From Lutraria lutraria (lineage: Eukaryota; Mollusca; Bivalvia; Venerida; Mactridae), in NCBI GenBank assembly GCA_964023205.1, contig OZ026835.1:14218414-14282413 (forward strand): a stretch of DNA of 64,000 nt, given 5' to 3'. This document shows positions 44,935 through 58,446 of the stretch, one piece after another. A model generated the notes under the pieces. It was not told the DNA's origin. It made no database searches and saw only the letters and a program-made list of their open reading frames with translations. The translations under genes were made by a program, and so were the position numbers. Each line of letters starts with the position of its first letter. Position 1 is the stretch's first letter.

Positions 44935-45504
44935 ATATTATTTTTACATTTCATGATTTCTTGTTAACATGTCTACAAAATAAACATGTGATTCATTAGT
45001 TGATTGAATCTATTTCCGTTTACCAAAAGTTCACTGAAATATAGTTGGGGGTCAAAATTACGGATGAAAAAAACGGACGTATTTTTAGCGCTTAATGTTC
45101 CCCCAGGAAAATAATGACGACAAACCCCAATTAAAACTTATATGAGCTTATTCCGCAGATAGAGAGCTTGAAGTTGGTGTGCATAAAATTACAATAGCGG
45201 TATGTTTGAACCAATTTTTCATGTAAAACGTCGATTTTACACCTCTGACATTCATCGTAGCGTTGCTAAGAAACGGGTCGGAAAAAAAAAAAAAAAAAAT
45301 GAATAAAAATCGAAGAAAATGCTATAACTATCAGTGTGTAAAATTTCAGAACAATCTGAGAAAATTCGATTTTTGACCCATGACGTCGAGGAAAGGCATA
45401 CTACCTTAAAATGGTGTTACGCCCCTTTAATATCAAATGTGTATAGAAAATTGTCTTGATTAAAAAAACGTATGTCTTGCAAAATTTTAAGTCATGATTT
45501 TCAT
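44935..45504. other. Unassigned stretch with poly-A run
   Basis: Contains a long A run at about 45,281-45,299 and a CpG-containing neighbourhood (gtcgaggaaaggcatactac). It may be part of an old repeat, but no ends were found and no coding sequence is visible. Confidence 0.35.
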
Positions 45505-46440
45505 TGCAAAATTTATACTCAAGGATAATGGACCTGTATACAAACTTAATGACTATTTGAACAAAAATTACAGCTACATGAAGCTTAATGAATTGTGACA
45601 TTCAAACATGATGGAATAATAACTTTTAACTGATATGTTGGACCAAGGTCAGTTTGATTTTACTTGATCATAAAGGGAGGTAATATTTCATACTAGTACT
45701 TAAACTGGTTCCCGTTTCAAGTTGCAGTGCACCAAAGGAACAGGTACGGTCTAAAATATATGGCACTCCGATTGGTCAATCCATTTTAGTTATTTGATTG
45801 GTTGCCGTTCATCAAGAAACATCGGGGATTCCGTATATCTGATAAATGTACGCAGAGATGTTACCCTTTTTTGAAAATAAAAACTGTGGAATGCTAGAAG
45901 TTACTCAGTGAACATTCATTAAAGAATCAATTAAAGAGATGGCCATTATATAGTCAACGGGCAATCTTCGTATTACATAACATAAATTATTAATTATAAA
46001 CAAATGAATTACTCTGAGAATCAAGGACTTATGTACATATATATATGTGTATATAAGTCCTTGTAAAAATGGATGTTGTTTTAAAACTTTTTTGACACTG
46101 TATTGAAAATTCATATGTATAAATAATATGCATGTCTTGCGAGATCCCCCAGCCTGGATACCAATCAAAATTGACCAATCAGCGCCATGGAAATTTTAGG
46201 CTGTACCTGTTGGCTTTGTACAAACAAGTCAACAGGAACCAGTTTAACTAGTACTCTCCCTTTTCTATGATTATATAGCATTTTTAAGTTCATGTTTACT
46301 AATTACAAAATTACACAATTCAGAAAGAACTTGCGGTGAATGATAAATAAGTGATTCATTCTGCATTTTCATTGAAAATAAACAAGAAATGAATGATTGT
46401 ATTAGGGTCTGTAATCCTTACATAAATCTGGATTGATATG
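45505..46440 (+). repeat. Dispersed duplicate of 38,345-38,680, with inserted MITE
   Basis: Matches the 38-kb copy on both sides of the MITE at 45,701-46,246: before it aaggataatggac, gtatacaaactt..atgactat and tgatcataaagggag; after it cggtgaatga..aagtgattcattctgca and gaaaataaacaaga. Divergence is considerable. Confidence 0.6.
45701..46246. mobile_element. 546-bp MITE with ~100-bp inverted repeats and 9-bp target duplication (Mutator-like)
   Basis: The left end taaactggttcccgttt and inverted right end taaactggttcctgttgac begin inverted repeats that continue about 100 bp (ggaacaggtacggtctaaaa / aacaggtacagcctaaaa, then ctgattggtcaat). Identical 9-bp copies ACTAGTACT flank it at 45,692-45,700 and 46,247-46,255. 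Long inverted ends with 9-bp duplications point to the Mutator superfamily. No transposase is present. The related locus at 38.5 kb lacks it. Confidence 0.85.
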
Positions 46441-46814
46441 ACGTTAGTCTAAAACTTACCTTGGTTTACCATGCCTATTATATAATAAGTGACAGACAGT
46501 GGATTAACTACATTTGGGGCCTCTGCAACGAAAATTGCAATGTATACTCAGCACATTAAAAAATGCACACTCTGTCATTCTCAATGTTTGTTAAGTATTA
46601 ATTCATTGTATCCTTGCTGACAAAAGTTCTGAAAGTACATGTAAAATCCAATGAAATACAGGATACCTGCTGCCAAAATGTAAAACATTAGTGTGCTAAG
46701 TCCATTTGTAGTATTTTCATGCGAGTCAGCAAACCGAAAGAAAATCAGTAGTGTGCATTTCTAAATGTACTGATTATATTTTCATACTTTTACAAATGTA
46801 ATAAACCTTTTAAA
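46441..46814. other. Unassigned 374-bp stretch
   Basis: AT-rich with no recognisable frame or repeat structure. Confidence 0.35.
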
Positions 46815-47455
46815 TACAAAATATTAAACAACATTATTGCTACAAACAAGGATCTCCGTGAATGGAAAATACTGGATTCCCCCAATTGTTACCATTGCAG
46901 CCAAATTGAAAATTACAATCATTTCTTCCTAACATGTCCGTACTTAACATCCTTTTGGATAAAAATGAATTAACTATTTTCAAATATAGGAATAAATAAC
47001 AAAATAAACTCTCTAGATAATATTGTCATTGGATATAAAATAAAATACAGACATTACGAAACTATCAATATCATTCTAAGTCAAATTGAATACTTAGTAA
47101 CATCTATAAATCGTATTTCAATGCGATAGAAAACGTAAATCTGTAAATCTTTTAAGTATGTTATATATCAACTTAGATATCCTAACAAGATGCCACAGTA
47201 GTAAACATTCTCTTTTTAAACAATGCTGTGAGACACTAAAATCACAACTATAAACATTATACAACTATGCATTCATATGTACATGTAAATGAAGCTATAC
47301 TTTTCCTGATAATTTCCATCATTCATACGAAAATATACTTTTCTGTCTTTATTTTTCTGTATGCATATTGTATGTTTTATTTATGCATCTTTCCCACATT
47401 TCTTATGTTATATGTATTCAGCTGTAAACCATGTAATATAATATGAAATAAACGA
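46815..47455 (+). pseudogene. C-terminal zinc-binding region of an L1-like LINE
   Basis: The plus strand reads NIIATNKDLREWKILDSPNC, then YHCSQIENYNHFFLTCPYL and TSFWIKMN (46,825-46,970), followed by GYKIKYRHYETINIILSQIE. CxxC..H....C before a FW motif matches the zf-RVT-type tail of L1/Tx1-like LINE RT proteins. A 3' UTR follows, with a polyadenylation-type aaataaacgaaacc near 47,445. Only the 3' end of the element is present. This is the third LINE lineage in the window. Confidence 0.65.
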
Positions 47456-49164
47456 AACCATGCGGTTTCACCAAAAAAATAGTCAACAAGGCATGTAAAT
47501 ATATATATCATAACGCAGTATTAATTAGGAAACATAAAAGTACTTTGAATTTGAAATGTTGGGGCAGTGTCTTATTAAAAAACTTACTTTAAATAAATGG
47601 ACAGTGCATGATACCTGGTGCACATGGTCAGGGTAGTACCGTACATGCAAGAAGTGATCCTTATACCTTCTCTTTTTACAGTAGAATCTTTCTAATGTGA
47701 TCTTGTTCAGACTGACAAAAGCTTAACAAAGAGCGCACAAATAAACAAAATGGGAAAAAACTTTAGGTAGCGCTGTATATGAAAGAAAACAAAAATACAA
47801 TTATTGTCATATTCAGAATAGGATTTTAACACCAAATGTAAAGTATTTGTTCTACTTACCTGTAATGTACCTGTCAACCTCGAATTTTAATGTTTGTGAC
47901 ATGTGGTTTCAATTTTTTACTTATATTTATTTACCTTTAATAATTTTACAATTTCAATTTTCATTTTCAGTAATATATTTTGGTTTGAACACTAACTTAA
48001 TAAAATTAATTAATTATTTTTTTCAACTGTTAATACTATTTTATGTGTTGCACTCTTAACTGTAATTTGCTATTTCTCATGCTATAAGCAATTACAATTT
48101 TATGTGTAATATATTTCTTATGTACCATTTTTATAAATGGTTGAAAGATGAAAAAAAATATTCAATGGTCAACTAATATCTATCTATAATAATACACATC
48201 AACAAAGCACTAGGCTTAAATGATGTATTCAAATATTTGGATACTGGCCATGTCCATAGCCCAAATTTTGGAGTGCATAGTTTTAAGCTACCATGTGCAG
48301 TAAATGATCTTAATGATCATTAATTTTGTGTATTGGGAGAAGACCATTGTTTATGATAAAACTTGAATTGGCATGCATACACATATATTTAGCCACATGT
48401 TTGTTGTCTAAATATTTCTCATGAAGTTGGAACAGTCATGTTTTTGACAGTACTATTCTCTGACAGTTTTGTCTGTTGTAACTTGTGTTTCAAATTTTTA
48501 ACAACTTTTTGACATAAAGATTAAGCTTGTGCTAGTAATGTTGAGTAAAATGAACCTTAAATCTTTTTACATTGCTTTGAACCACTTTGGCGTTTTACTT
48601 TTTTAATTTTGTTTCTGAGAATGTAAATTTTTAGGTATGATATTGAGTAACAGGTGAGCTTAGACCTTAAATTTGGACATTTTGAGATGAAAAACTGTCA
48701 CTAAATCAGATTTTTTATAAGCTATTTGATTAACTGGATTTAGTTAAATTTATTGATTGCCTTGATTTCTGCAACATTCAGTGTTACATACAATATTGAT
48801 AGTTTTTTTTAGTTACTACAAGTCTTTTGTAGAATTCTGGCTTTTAATTTAAAATTCAATGAGATTAATAAGGATCACATTGCCTTGTAGTACTTGTCCA
48901 TGATGCTGGTTATTGTAATTCAGACAGACTTATCTTATTTTTATGCCGTAAGCTTTGGTTGTTTCAATGTATATCTCTGTAATATATAATGACGAGACAG
49001 TAACTATATAGAAACATAATTTATATACTTTTTATTCTGGAAAAACTGTTGTGTTATGTATACATGTAATAAAATATACAGTAGTATCAAACACATATGC
49101 ATATAAAAGTTAAAGGCATATTTCAACTAATAAGGAAAACTGTTAAACATTTAAGGAAATAGCT
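47456..49164. other. Long AT-rich stretch without recognisable features
   Basis: 1.7 kb of AT-rich sequence. Short frames (for example 47847-48059, 70 codons, hydrophobic and Phe/Leu-rich from T-rich DNA) have no motifs. No repeat ends, RNA genes or splice-supported exons could be identified. Confidence 0.4.
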
Positions 49165-50210
49165 TATTCACATATCCTCGTCTACTGATGATTCGCGGAT
49201 ATAAGAAATGATCGAACCGTTACATCATAAAATCTAATTTTTTAACCAAATTTTTTAATTACCTGGCAAAACAAATCTATTTCCTTCTAATATTGACAAC
49301 GCATAGTTTAAATCACTTCCTCGAAATACTACATTAGGCCCCTTTATTATTATACTGTATGGAGGTCGCCATTTTGTTTCTACTATCATAGATTCGCGGA
49401 TGCCATTTTATCCCATGATGCAAAGCGCTAGCAGTCAAATTCGGCCACACTATTGTTAATTGTTAGGTTTCTGTTAAAAAACATCTAAAAATGAAAATTT
49501 CTTGCATTATTTGGACATGTTTGACTACAATGATAGAATCTTCAAGTTGACGAACAAAGGTGCTAAACCCATTTCAAAAGTTTCAGGGTCTACTTTACTC
49601 AGAACTCTACTCCTACAAGTATTTTTAGGAACCAATACATTTTATAGGTCTTGAGTATTAACAATTTATTATCTTTAGAAAATGTATACGTTCATCTTTG
49701 CATTCGTCATGTCAGATGGTGAATATATCCCGTATTGACTGTTGATTGCCTCTGAAATTGCCTTAACCACAAAAAAGAAAATTAAATTTGCAGCTAACAA
49801 TGGGATGTAAACTTACGGAAAAAAAAATTTGCCTAATGATTGGGGACGTGCAGTTTGCGTAGCCATCTATTCGAATGTAAACAAAGTAGACGTAAATGGA
49901 AAATTTCAACATAAACGTTATTTTGGGTCAAAACGAGTCATTTTTTAGTTGTAAATTTTGTGAATAGTGAAAAATGAAAAAAAATCATACTAATTTTAAA
50001 ATGTAAGTATTTAGCCGTTTAAATATATTTTTGATAATTGCAAGAACTCTTTCTCGACAGAGCGAGCATGTGACAAAAATTTCCCACGCTCGCGCATGTG
50101 TTGCCGTAAATGACGTCACAGCAAGCATGTAAACAAAAATGGCCGCGAATCAATGATATCCGCGAACAGATGGTAGTTGACGATATAACAAACATTTTAT
50201 TTTACTATAA
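49165..50210. mobile_element. Candidate old transposon with imperfect inverted ends
   Basis: tatcctcgtctactgatgat followed by tcgcggatat (49,176-49,205) resembles the inverse of the right side (atatcgtcaactaccatctg then ttcgcggatat, about 50,155-50,185). A second gattcgcgg..ccatttt word (49,391) matches the inverse of gattcgcggccattttt at 50,135. The interior is CpG-richer than its surroundings and has tgacgtcac at 50,110. Borders and target duplication are unclear. Confidence 0.3.
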
Positions 50211-51150
50211 TGAAATAGCTAAGTTAAAAGATAAATTACAAATGATAGCACTGTCACAGGGCTTTCCCTTGTGAAATTTGTCTCCAATATTTGCCAGCAA
50301 TGATGACAGAAGAAAATACAACTAATGTCCAATTTAAATGAGATAATGTCTTGTATTGAATTCAAAACAAATTAGATATGTAGTAAAGTAATATAGACAA
50401 AGACAACAAATAATCTTGAGATCAAGATCATTAAGTCAATTGCGATTCCATGTACATAATATGCTATCCCTAAGTTTAACTCATCCATCAATTTGCATTT
50501 GGTTTAAATAGAAATAAGATACAAACAAGTTCAAACACAGTTTGAAGCAATTTAACATTGGGGTGGCGAAGGGCAGGGTTTGGGAGGGGTTGTCCCTCGG
50601 GATTTTTTTTTCATGCTATCACCATTAAATGACACATTCTAGCCAATTCTGGGTAACATTTAAGTCTGTGATTTTGTTTTTTTGTGCACTATAAATCAGA
50701 TGGAATAATTGTTCTGGGTGGCATTGGAAAATATTGTTAGCTAGGCTAATGAATTAAATTAGTCAATGAATAAAATGAGATGACAGATGGATGCACTGAC
50801 AAACAATTAAATAATTCAAAAAAAAAATTTGATTGTCTGTTCGATCCCTAGTTCAGATACATTATTGAAACTTGTTTATATTATCCTAAATTTATAATTA
50901 CCTCATCATAGTGAATCCAGGGATGAGTCTTAAACCACTGTACATAGAACAAACAGTTTTCTGGTTTCTTTTTGCCGAAAGATCGTTTAGGAAATTTGAA
51001 ATTATTACGTTGGTTAGGTGTAGCAATGTCTATATTACAAATTAATGTGAGGCAGGACAAAAACAAAATGTACACATATTTCTGTTTTCTTTTAATATAC
51101 AGAGTTAATACAATTAAAATGGATCCCCCATCCAAGCATTTAGTGAAGGA
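50211..51150. other. Unassigned stretch before the satellite
   Basis: AT-rich sequence with a GGGG-rich patch near 50,560-50,600. Overlapping short frames on both strands near 50,880-51,335 have no motif. Confidence 0.35.
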
Positions 51151-51552
51151 TGGGGGTCATTATTGGAATATGGCCGGAGGCCGAAGTATACAAGCATATC
51201 ACTTCAGTGACCCATGAAAGTGTCGCACTTTACAGGTCAAAAATTGACCTCATATCACGTGATTACACCATATATAAACCACGAAAATCACGTGCATCTC
51301 ATAGTTTTAAAGGATGTTTATGTTGTTTTGTATAACCAAACATAACAATTGGAGTTTTTAAAAAATAAAAAGTATATCAATAGATTGTAATCAAAATTAC
51401 ATAAGAAGTATAATTTCTTTTGTTATTGTTGAATTCTTTAAATTCATATACATTTCAAGGGTTGGGAAAAAAACAAAACTAGAGTTATCCAACTCAAAAG
51501 GGAGGGTGCTTGTATACTTCGGCCTCCGGCCATATTCCAATAATGACCCCCA
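51151..51552. repeat. Perfect 46-bp inverted repeat, 310-bp spacer, at satellite edge
   Basis: The arms 51,151-51,196 and 51,507-51,552 are exact inverted copies over 46 bp (tgggggtcattattggaata, tggccggaggccgaagtata, caagca). The spacer is AT-rich and unique. The right arm ends where the satellite begins. It could be a small foldback transposon; no target duplication is visible because the right side is satellite. Confidence 0.88.
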
Positions 51553-52689
51553 TAAAAAAAAAACATTGATTATTTTAAACAAAATGACCTCCAAATATAG
51601 GCCGCCTGTCAATAAGGGTCATTGTTTTTAATAGAACATTGCCTATTTTGAACAAAAAGACCTCCAAATAAAGTCCACCTGTGAATACGCATACTTTTTA
51701 AAAAAAAAAAACATTGATTATTTTTAACAAAATGACCTCCAAATAAAGGCCACCCGTCAATAAGGGTCATTCTTTTTAATAGAACATTGACTATTTAGAA
51801 CAAAATGACCTCCAAATAAAGGACACCTGTCAATAACAGTCATTCTTTTTTAAAGAACATTTACTATTTAGAACAAAATGACCTCCAAATAAAGTCCACC
51901 TGTGAATATGGGTAGTTTTTAAGACAAAAACATTGATTATTTTGAACAAAATGACCTCCAAATAAAGGGCACCAGTCAATAAGGGTCATTCTTTTTTAAA
52001 GAACCTTGACTATTTTGAACAAAATGACCTCCAAATAAAGTCCACCTGTGAATAAGGGTAATTTAAAAAAAAAAACATTGATTATTTTAAACAAAATGAC
52101 CTCCAAATAAAGGCCACCCATCAATAAGGGTAATTCTTTTTACAAGAAAATTGACTATTTCGAGCAATATGACCTCCAAATAAAGGCCACCTGTCAATAA
52201 GGGTCATTCTTTTTCAAAGAACATTGACTATTTAGACAAAATTACCTCCAAATTAAGGACACCTGTCAATAACAGTCATTCTTTTTTAAAGAGCATTGAC
52301 TATTTAGAACAAAATGACCTCCAAATTAAGGCCACCTATCAATAAGGGTAATTTTTTATGTTTTTTTGAAAAAACATTGACTATTTAGAACAATATGACC
52401 TCCAAATAAAGTCCACCTGTGAATAAGGGTAGTTTTTTAGACAAAACCATTGATCATTTTGAACAAAATGACCTACAAATAAAGGGCACCGGTCAATAAG
52501 GGTCATTCTTTTTGAAAGAACCTTGACTATTTTGAACAAAATGACCTCCAAATAAAGTCCACCTGTGAATAAGGGTAATTTAAAAAAAAAACATTGATTA
52601 TTTTAAACAAAATGACCTCCAAATAAAGGCCACCCATCAATAAGGGTCATTCTTTTTACAAGAACATTGACTATTTCGAACAAAATGAC

Positions 52690-54912
52690 CTCCAAATTAA
52701 GGCCACCTATCGATTAGGGTAATTTTTTATGTTTTTTTGAAAAAACATTGACTATTTAGAACAATATGACCTCCAAATAAAGTCCACCTGTGAATAAGGG
52801 TAGTTTTTAAGACAAAACCATTGATCATTTTGAACAAAATGACCTACAAATAAAGGGCACCGGTCAATAAGGGTCATTCTTTTTGAAAGAACCTTGACTA
52901 TTTTGAACAAAATGACCTCCAAATAAAGTCCACCTGTGAATAAGGGTAATTTTAAAAAAAAAACATTGATTATTTTAAACAAAATGACCTCCAAATAAAG
53001 GCCACCCATCAATAAGGGTCATTCTTTTTACAAGAACATTGACTATTTCGAACAAAATGACCTCCAAATTAAGGCCACCTATCAATAAGGGTAATTTTTT
53101 ATATGTTTTTTTTAAAAAACATTGACTATTTCGAGCAATATGACCTCCAAATAAAGGCCACCTGTCAATAAGGGTCATTCTTTTTCAAAGAACATTGACT
53201 ATTTAGACAAAATTACCTCCAAATTAAGGACACCTGTCAATAACAGTCATTCTTTTTTAAAGAGCATTGACTATTTAGATCAATATGACCTCCAAATAAA
53301 GGCCACCTGTCAATAAGGGTCATTCTTTTTAATAAAACATTGACTATTTAGAACAAAATGACCTCCAAATAAAGGCCACCGGTCAATAAGGGTAATTTAA
53401 AAAAAAAACATTGACTATTTAGAACAATATGACCTCCAAATATAGGCCGTCTGTCAATAAGGTGCATTGTTTTTAATAGAACATTGCCTATTTTGAACAA
53501 AAAGACCTCCAAATAAAGTCCACCTGTGAATAAGGGTCATTCTTTTTAATCGAACATTGACTATTTAGAACAAAATGACCTCCAAATAAAGGCCACCTGT
53601 CAATAATGGTCATTCTTTTTAATAGAACATTGACTATTTAGAACAAAATGACCCCCAAATAAAGGCCACCGGTCAATAAGGGTAATTTAAAAAAAAAACA
53701 TTGACTATTTAGAACAATATGACCTCCAAATATAGGCCGTCTGTCAATAAGGGTCATTGTTTTTAATAGAACATTGCCTATTTTGAACAAAATGACCTCC
53801 AAATAAAGGCCACTGGTCAATAAGGGTCATTCTTTTTCAAAGAATATTGACTATTTAGACAAAATTACCTCCAAATTAAGGACACCTGTCAATAACAGTC
53901 ATTCTTTTTTAAAGAGCATTGACTATTTAGATCAAAATGACCTCCAAATTAGGGCCACCTATCAATAAGGGTAATTTTTTATATGTTTTTTTGAAAAAAC
54001 ATTGACTATTTAGAACAAAATGACCTCCAAATAAAGGCCACCCGTCAATAAGGCTCATTCTTTTTACAAGAACATTGACTATTTCGGACAAAATGACCTC
54101 CAAATAAAGGCCACCTGTCAATAAGGGTCATTCTTTTTAATAGAACATTGACTATTTAGAACAAAATGACCTCCAAATAAAGGCCACCTGTCAATAAGGG
54201 TCATTCTTTTTCAAAGAACATTGACTATTTAGACAAAATTACCTCCAAATTAAGGACACCTGTCAATAACAGTCATTCTTTTTTAAAGAGCATTGACTAT
54301 TTAGATCAAAATGACCTCCAAATTAGGGCCACCTATCAATAAGGGTAATTTTTTATATGTTTTTTTGAAAAAACATTGACTATTTAGAACAAAATGACCT
54401 CCAAATAAAGGCCACCCGTCAATAAGGGTCATTCTTTTTACAAGAACATTGACTATTTCGGACAAAATGACCTCCAAATTAAGGCCACCTATCAATAAGG
54501 GTAATTTTTTATATGTTTTTTTTACAAAACATTGACTATTTCGAGCAATATGACCTCCAAATAAAGGCCACCTGTCAATAAGGGTCATTCTTTTTAATAG
54601 AACATTGACTATTTAGAACAAAATGACCTCCAAATAAAGGCCACCGGTCAATAAGGGTAATTTAAAAAAAAAACATTGACTATTTAGAACAATATGACCT
54701 CCAAATATAGGCCGTCTGTCAATAAGGGTCATTGTTTTTAATAGAACATTGCCTATTTTGATTAAAAAGACCTCCAAATAAAGTCCACCTGTGAATACGC
54801 ATACTTTTTAAAAAAAAAAAACATTGATTATTTTTAACAAAATGACCTCCAAATAAAGGCCACCCGTCAATAAGGGTCATTCTTTTTAATAGAACATTGA
54901 CTATTTAGAACA
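52690..54912. repeat. ~2.2-kb higher-order block duplicated at 59,614-61,836
   Basis: Variant order and nearly all bases match at a constant offset of 6,924 bp (landmarks 52,975/59,899, 53,638/60,562, 53,927/60,851, 54,301/61,225), including the rare aatgacccccaaataaag and gattaaaaagacc variants. Similarity breaks near 54,912/61,836, where the next monomers differ. Part of the same block (53,638-54,121) also recurs at 56,014-56,497, an offset of 2,376. Confidence 0.88.
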
Positions 54913-57900
54913 ATATGACCTCCAAATAAAGTCCACCTGTGAATAAGGGTAGTTTTTAAGACAAAACCATTGATCATTTTGAACAAAATGACCTACAAAT
55001 AAAGGGCACCGGTCAATAAGGGTCATTCTTTTTGAAAGAACCTTGACTATTTTGAACAAAATGACCTCCAAATAAAGTCCACCTGTGAATAAGGGTAATT
55101 TTAAAAAAAAAACATTGATTATTTTAAACAAAATGACCTCCAAATAAAGGCCACCCATCAATAAGGGTCATTCTTTTTACAAGAACATTGACTATTTCGA
55201 ACAAAATGACCTCCAAATTAAGGCCACCTATCAATTAGGGTAATTTTTTATGTTTTTTTGAAAAAACATTGACTATTTAGAACAATATGACCTCCAAATA
55301 AAGTCCACCTGTGAATAAGGGTAGTTTTTAAGACAAAACCATTGATCATTTTGAACAAAATGACCTACAAATAAAGGGCACCGGTCAATAAGGGTCATTC
55401 TTTTTGAAAGAACCTTGACTATTTTGAACAAAATGACCTCCAAATAAAGTCCACCTGTGAATAAGGGTAATTTTTAAAAAAAAACATTGATTATTTTAAA
55501 CAAAATGACCTCCAAATAAAGGCCACCCATCAATAAGGGTCATTCTTTTTATAAGAACATTGACTATTTCGAACAAAATGACCTCCAAATTAAGGCCACC
55601 TATCAATAAGGGTAATTTTTTATATGTTTTTTTGAAAAAACATTGACTATTTCGAGCAATATGACCTCCAAATAAAGGCCACCTGTCAATAAGGGTCATT
55701 TTTTTTAATAGAACATTGACTATTTAGAACAAAATGACCTCCAAATAAAGGCCACCGGTCAATAAGGGTAATTTAAAAAAAAAACATTGACTATTTAGAA
55801 CAATATGACCTCCAAATATAGGCCGTCTGTCAATAAGGTGCATTGTTTTTAATAGAACATTGCCTATTTTGAACAAAAAGACCTCCAAATAAAGTCCACC
55901 TGTGAATAAGGGTCATTCTTTTTAATAGAACATTGACTATTTAGAACAAAATGACCTCCAAATAAAGGCCACCTGTCAATAATGGTCATTCTTTTTAATA
56001 GAACATTGACTATTTAGAACAAAATGACCTCCAAATAAAGGCCACCGGTCAATAAGGGTAATTTAAAAAAAAAACATTGACTATTTAGAACAATATGACC
56101 TCCAAATATAGGCCGTCTGTCAATAAGGGTCATTGTTTTTAATAGAACATTGCCTATTTTGAACAAAATGACCTCCAAATAAAGGCCACTGGTCAATAAG
56201 GGTCATTCTTTTTCAAAGAATATTGACTATTTAGACAAAATTACCTCCAAATTAAGGACACCTGTCAATAACAGTCATTCTTTTTTAAAGAGCATTGACT
56301 ATTTAGATCAAAATGACCTCCAAATTAGGGCCACCTATCAATAAGGGTAATTTTTTATATGTTTTTTTGAAAAAACATTGACTATTTAGAACAAAATGAC
56401 CTCCAAATAAAGGCCACCCGTCAATAAGGCTCATTCTTTTTACAAGAACATTGACTATTTCGGACAAAATGACCTCCAAATAAAGGCCACCTGTCAATAA
56501 GGGTCATTCTTTTTAATAGAACATTGACTATTTAGACAAAATTACCTCCAAATTAAGGACACCTGTCAATAACAGTCATTCTTTTTAATAGAACATTGAC
56601 TATTTAGAACAAAATGACCTCCAAATAAAGGCCACCGGTCAATAAGGGTAATTTAAAAAAACAACATTAGACTATTTAGAACAATATGATCTCCAAATAA
56701 AGGCCGCCTGTCAATAAGGGTCATTGTTTTTTAATAGAACATTGCCTATTTTGAACAAAAAGACCTCCAAATAAAGTCCACCTGTGAATACGCATACTTT
56801 TTTAAAAAAAAAAACATTGATTATTTTTAACAAAATGACCTCCAAATAAAGGCCACCCGTCAATAAGGGTCATTCTTTTTAATAGAACATTGACTATTTA
56901 GACAAAATTACCTCCAAATTAAGGACACCTGTCAATAACAGTCATTCTTTTTTAAAGAGCATTGACTATTTAGAACAAAATGACCTCCAAATTAGGGCCA
57001 CATATCAATAAGGGTAATTTTTTATATGTTTTTTTTACAAGACATTGACTATTTCGAGCAATATGACCTCCAAATAAAGGCCACCTGTCAATAAGGGTCA
57101 TTCTTTTTAATAGAACATTGACTATTTAGAACAAAATGACCTCCAAATAAAGGCCACCTGTCAATAAGGGTCATTCTTTTTTAAAGAGCATTGACTATTT
57201 AGATCAAAATGACCTCCAAATTAGGGCCACCTATCAATAAGGGTAATTTTTTATATGTTTTTTTTAAAAAACATTGACTATTTAGAACAAAATGACCTCC
57301 AAATAAAGGCCACCCGTCAATAAGGGTCATTCTTTTTACAAGAACATTGACTATTTCGGACAAAATGACCTCCAAATTAAGGCCACCTATCAATAAGGGT
57401 AATTTTTGATATGTTTTTTTTACAAAACATTGACTATTTCGAGCAATATGACCTCCAAATAAAGGCCACCTGTCAATAAGGGTCATTCTTTTTAATAGAA
57501 CATTGACTATTTAGAACAAAATGACCTCCAAATAAAGGCCACCAGTCAATAAGGGTAATTTAAAAAAAAAACATTGACTATTTAGAACAATATGACCTCC
57601 AAATATAGGCCGTCTGTCAATAAGGGTCATTGTTTTTAATAGAACATTGCCTATTTTGAACAAAAAGACCTCCAAATAAAGTCCACCTGTGAATACGCAT
57701 ACTTTTTAAAAAAAAAAAACATTGATTATTTTTAACAAAATGACCTCCAAATAAAGGCCACCCGTCAATAAGGGTCATTCTTTTTAATAGAACATTGACT
57801 ATTTAGAACAATATGACCTCCAAATAAAGTCCACCTGTGAATAAGGGTAGTTTTTAAGACAAAACCATTGATCATTTTGAACAAAATGACCTACAAATAA

Positions 57901-58446
57901 AGGGCACCGGTCAATAAGGGTCATTCTTTTTGAAAGAACCTTGACTATTTTGAACAAAATGACCTCCAAATAAAGTCCACCTGTGAATAAGGGTAATTTA
58001 AAAAAAACAACATTGATTATTTTAAACAAAATGACCTCCAAATAAAGGCCACCCATCAATAAGGGTCATTCTTTTTACAAGAACATTGACTATTTCGAAC
58101 AAAATGACCTCCAAATTAAGGCCACCTATCAATAAGGGTAATTTTTTATATGTTTTTTTGAAAAAACATTGACTATTTCGAGCAATATGACCTCCAAATA
58201 AAGGCCACCTGTCAATAAGGGTCATTTTTTTTAATAGAACATTGACTATTTAGAAGAAAATGACCTCCAAATAAAGGCCACCGGTCAATAAGGGTAATTT
58301 AAAAAAAAAACATTGACTATTTAGAACAATATGACCTCCAAATATAGGCCGTCTGTCAATAAGGGTCATTGTTTTTAATAGAACATTGCCTATTTTGAAC
58401 AAAAAGACCTCCAAATAAAGTCCACCTGTGAATACGCATACTTTTT

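Noticed and set aside
47847..48059. Hydrophobic 70-codon frame resembling a small membrane protein
   Set aside because: Composition (Phe, Leu, Ile, Tyr) is what T-rich DNA encodes by chance; nothing else supports it.
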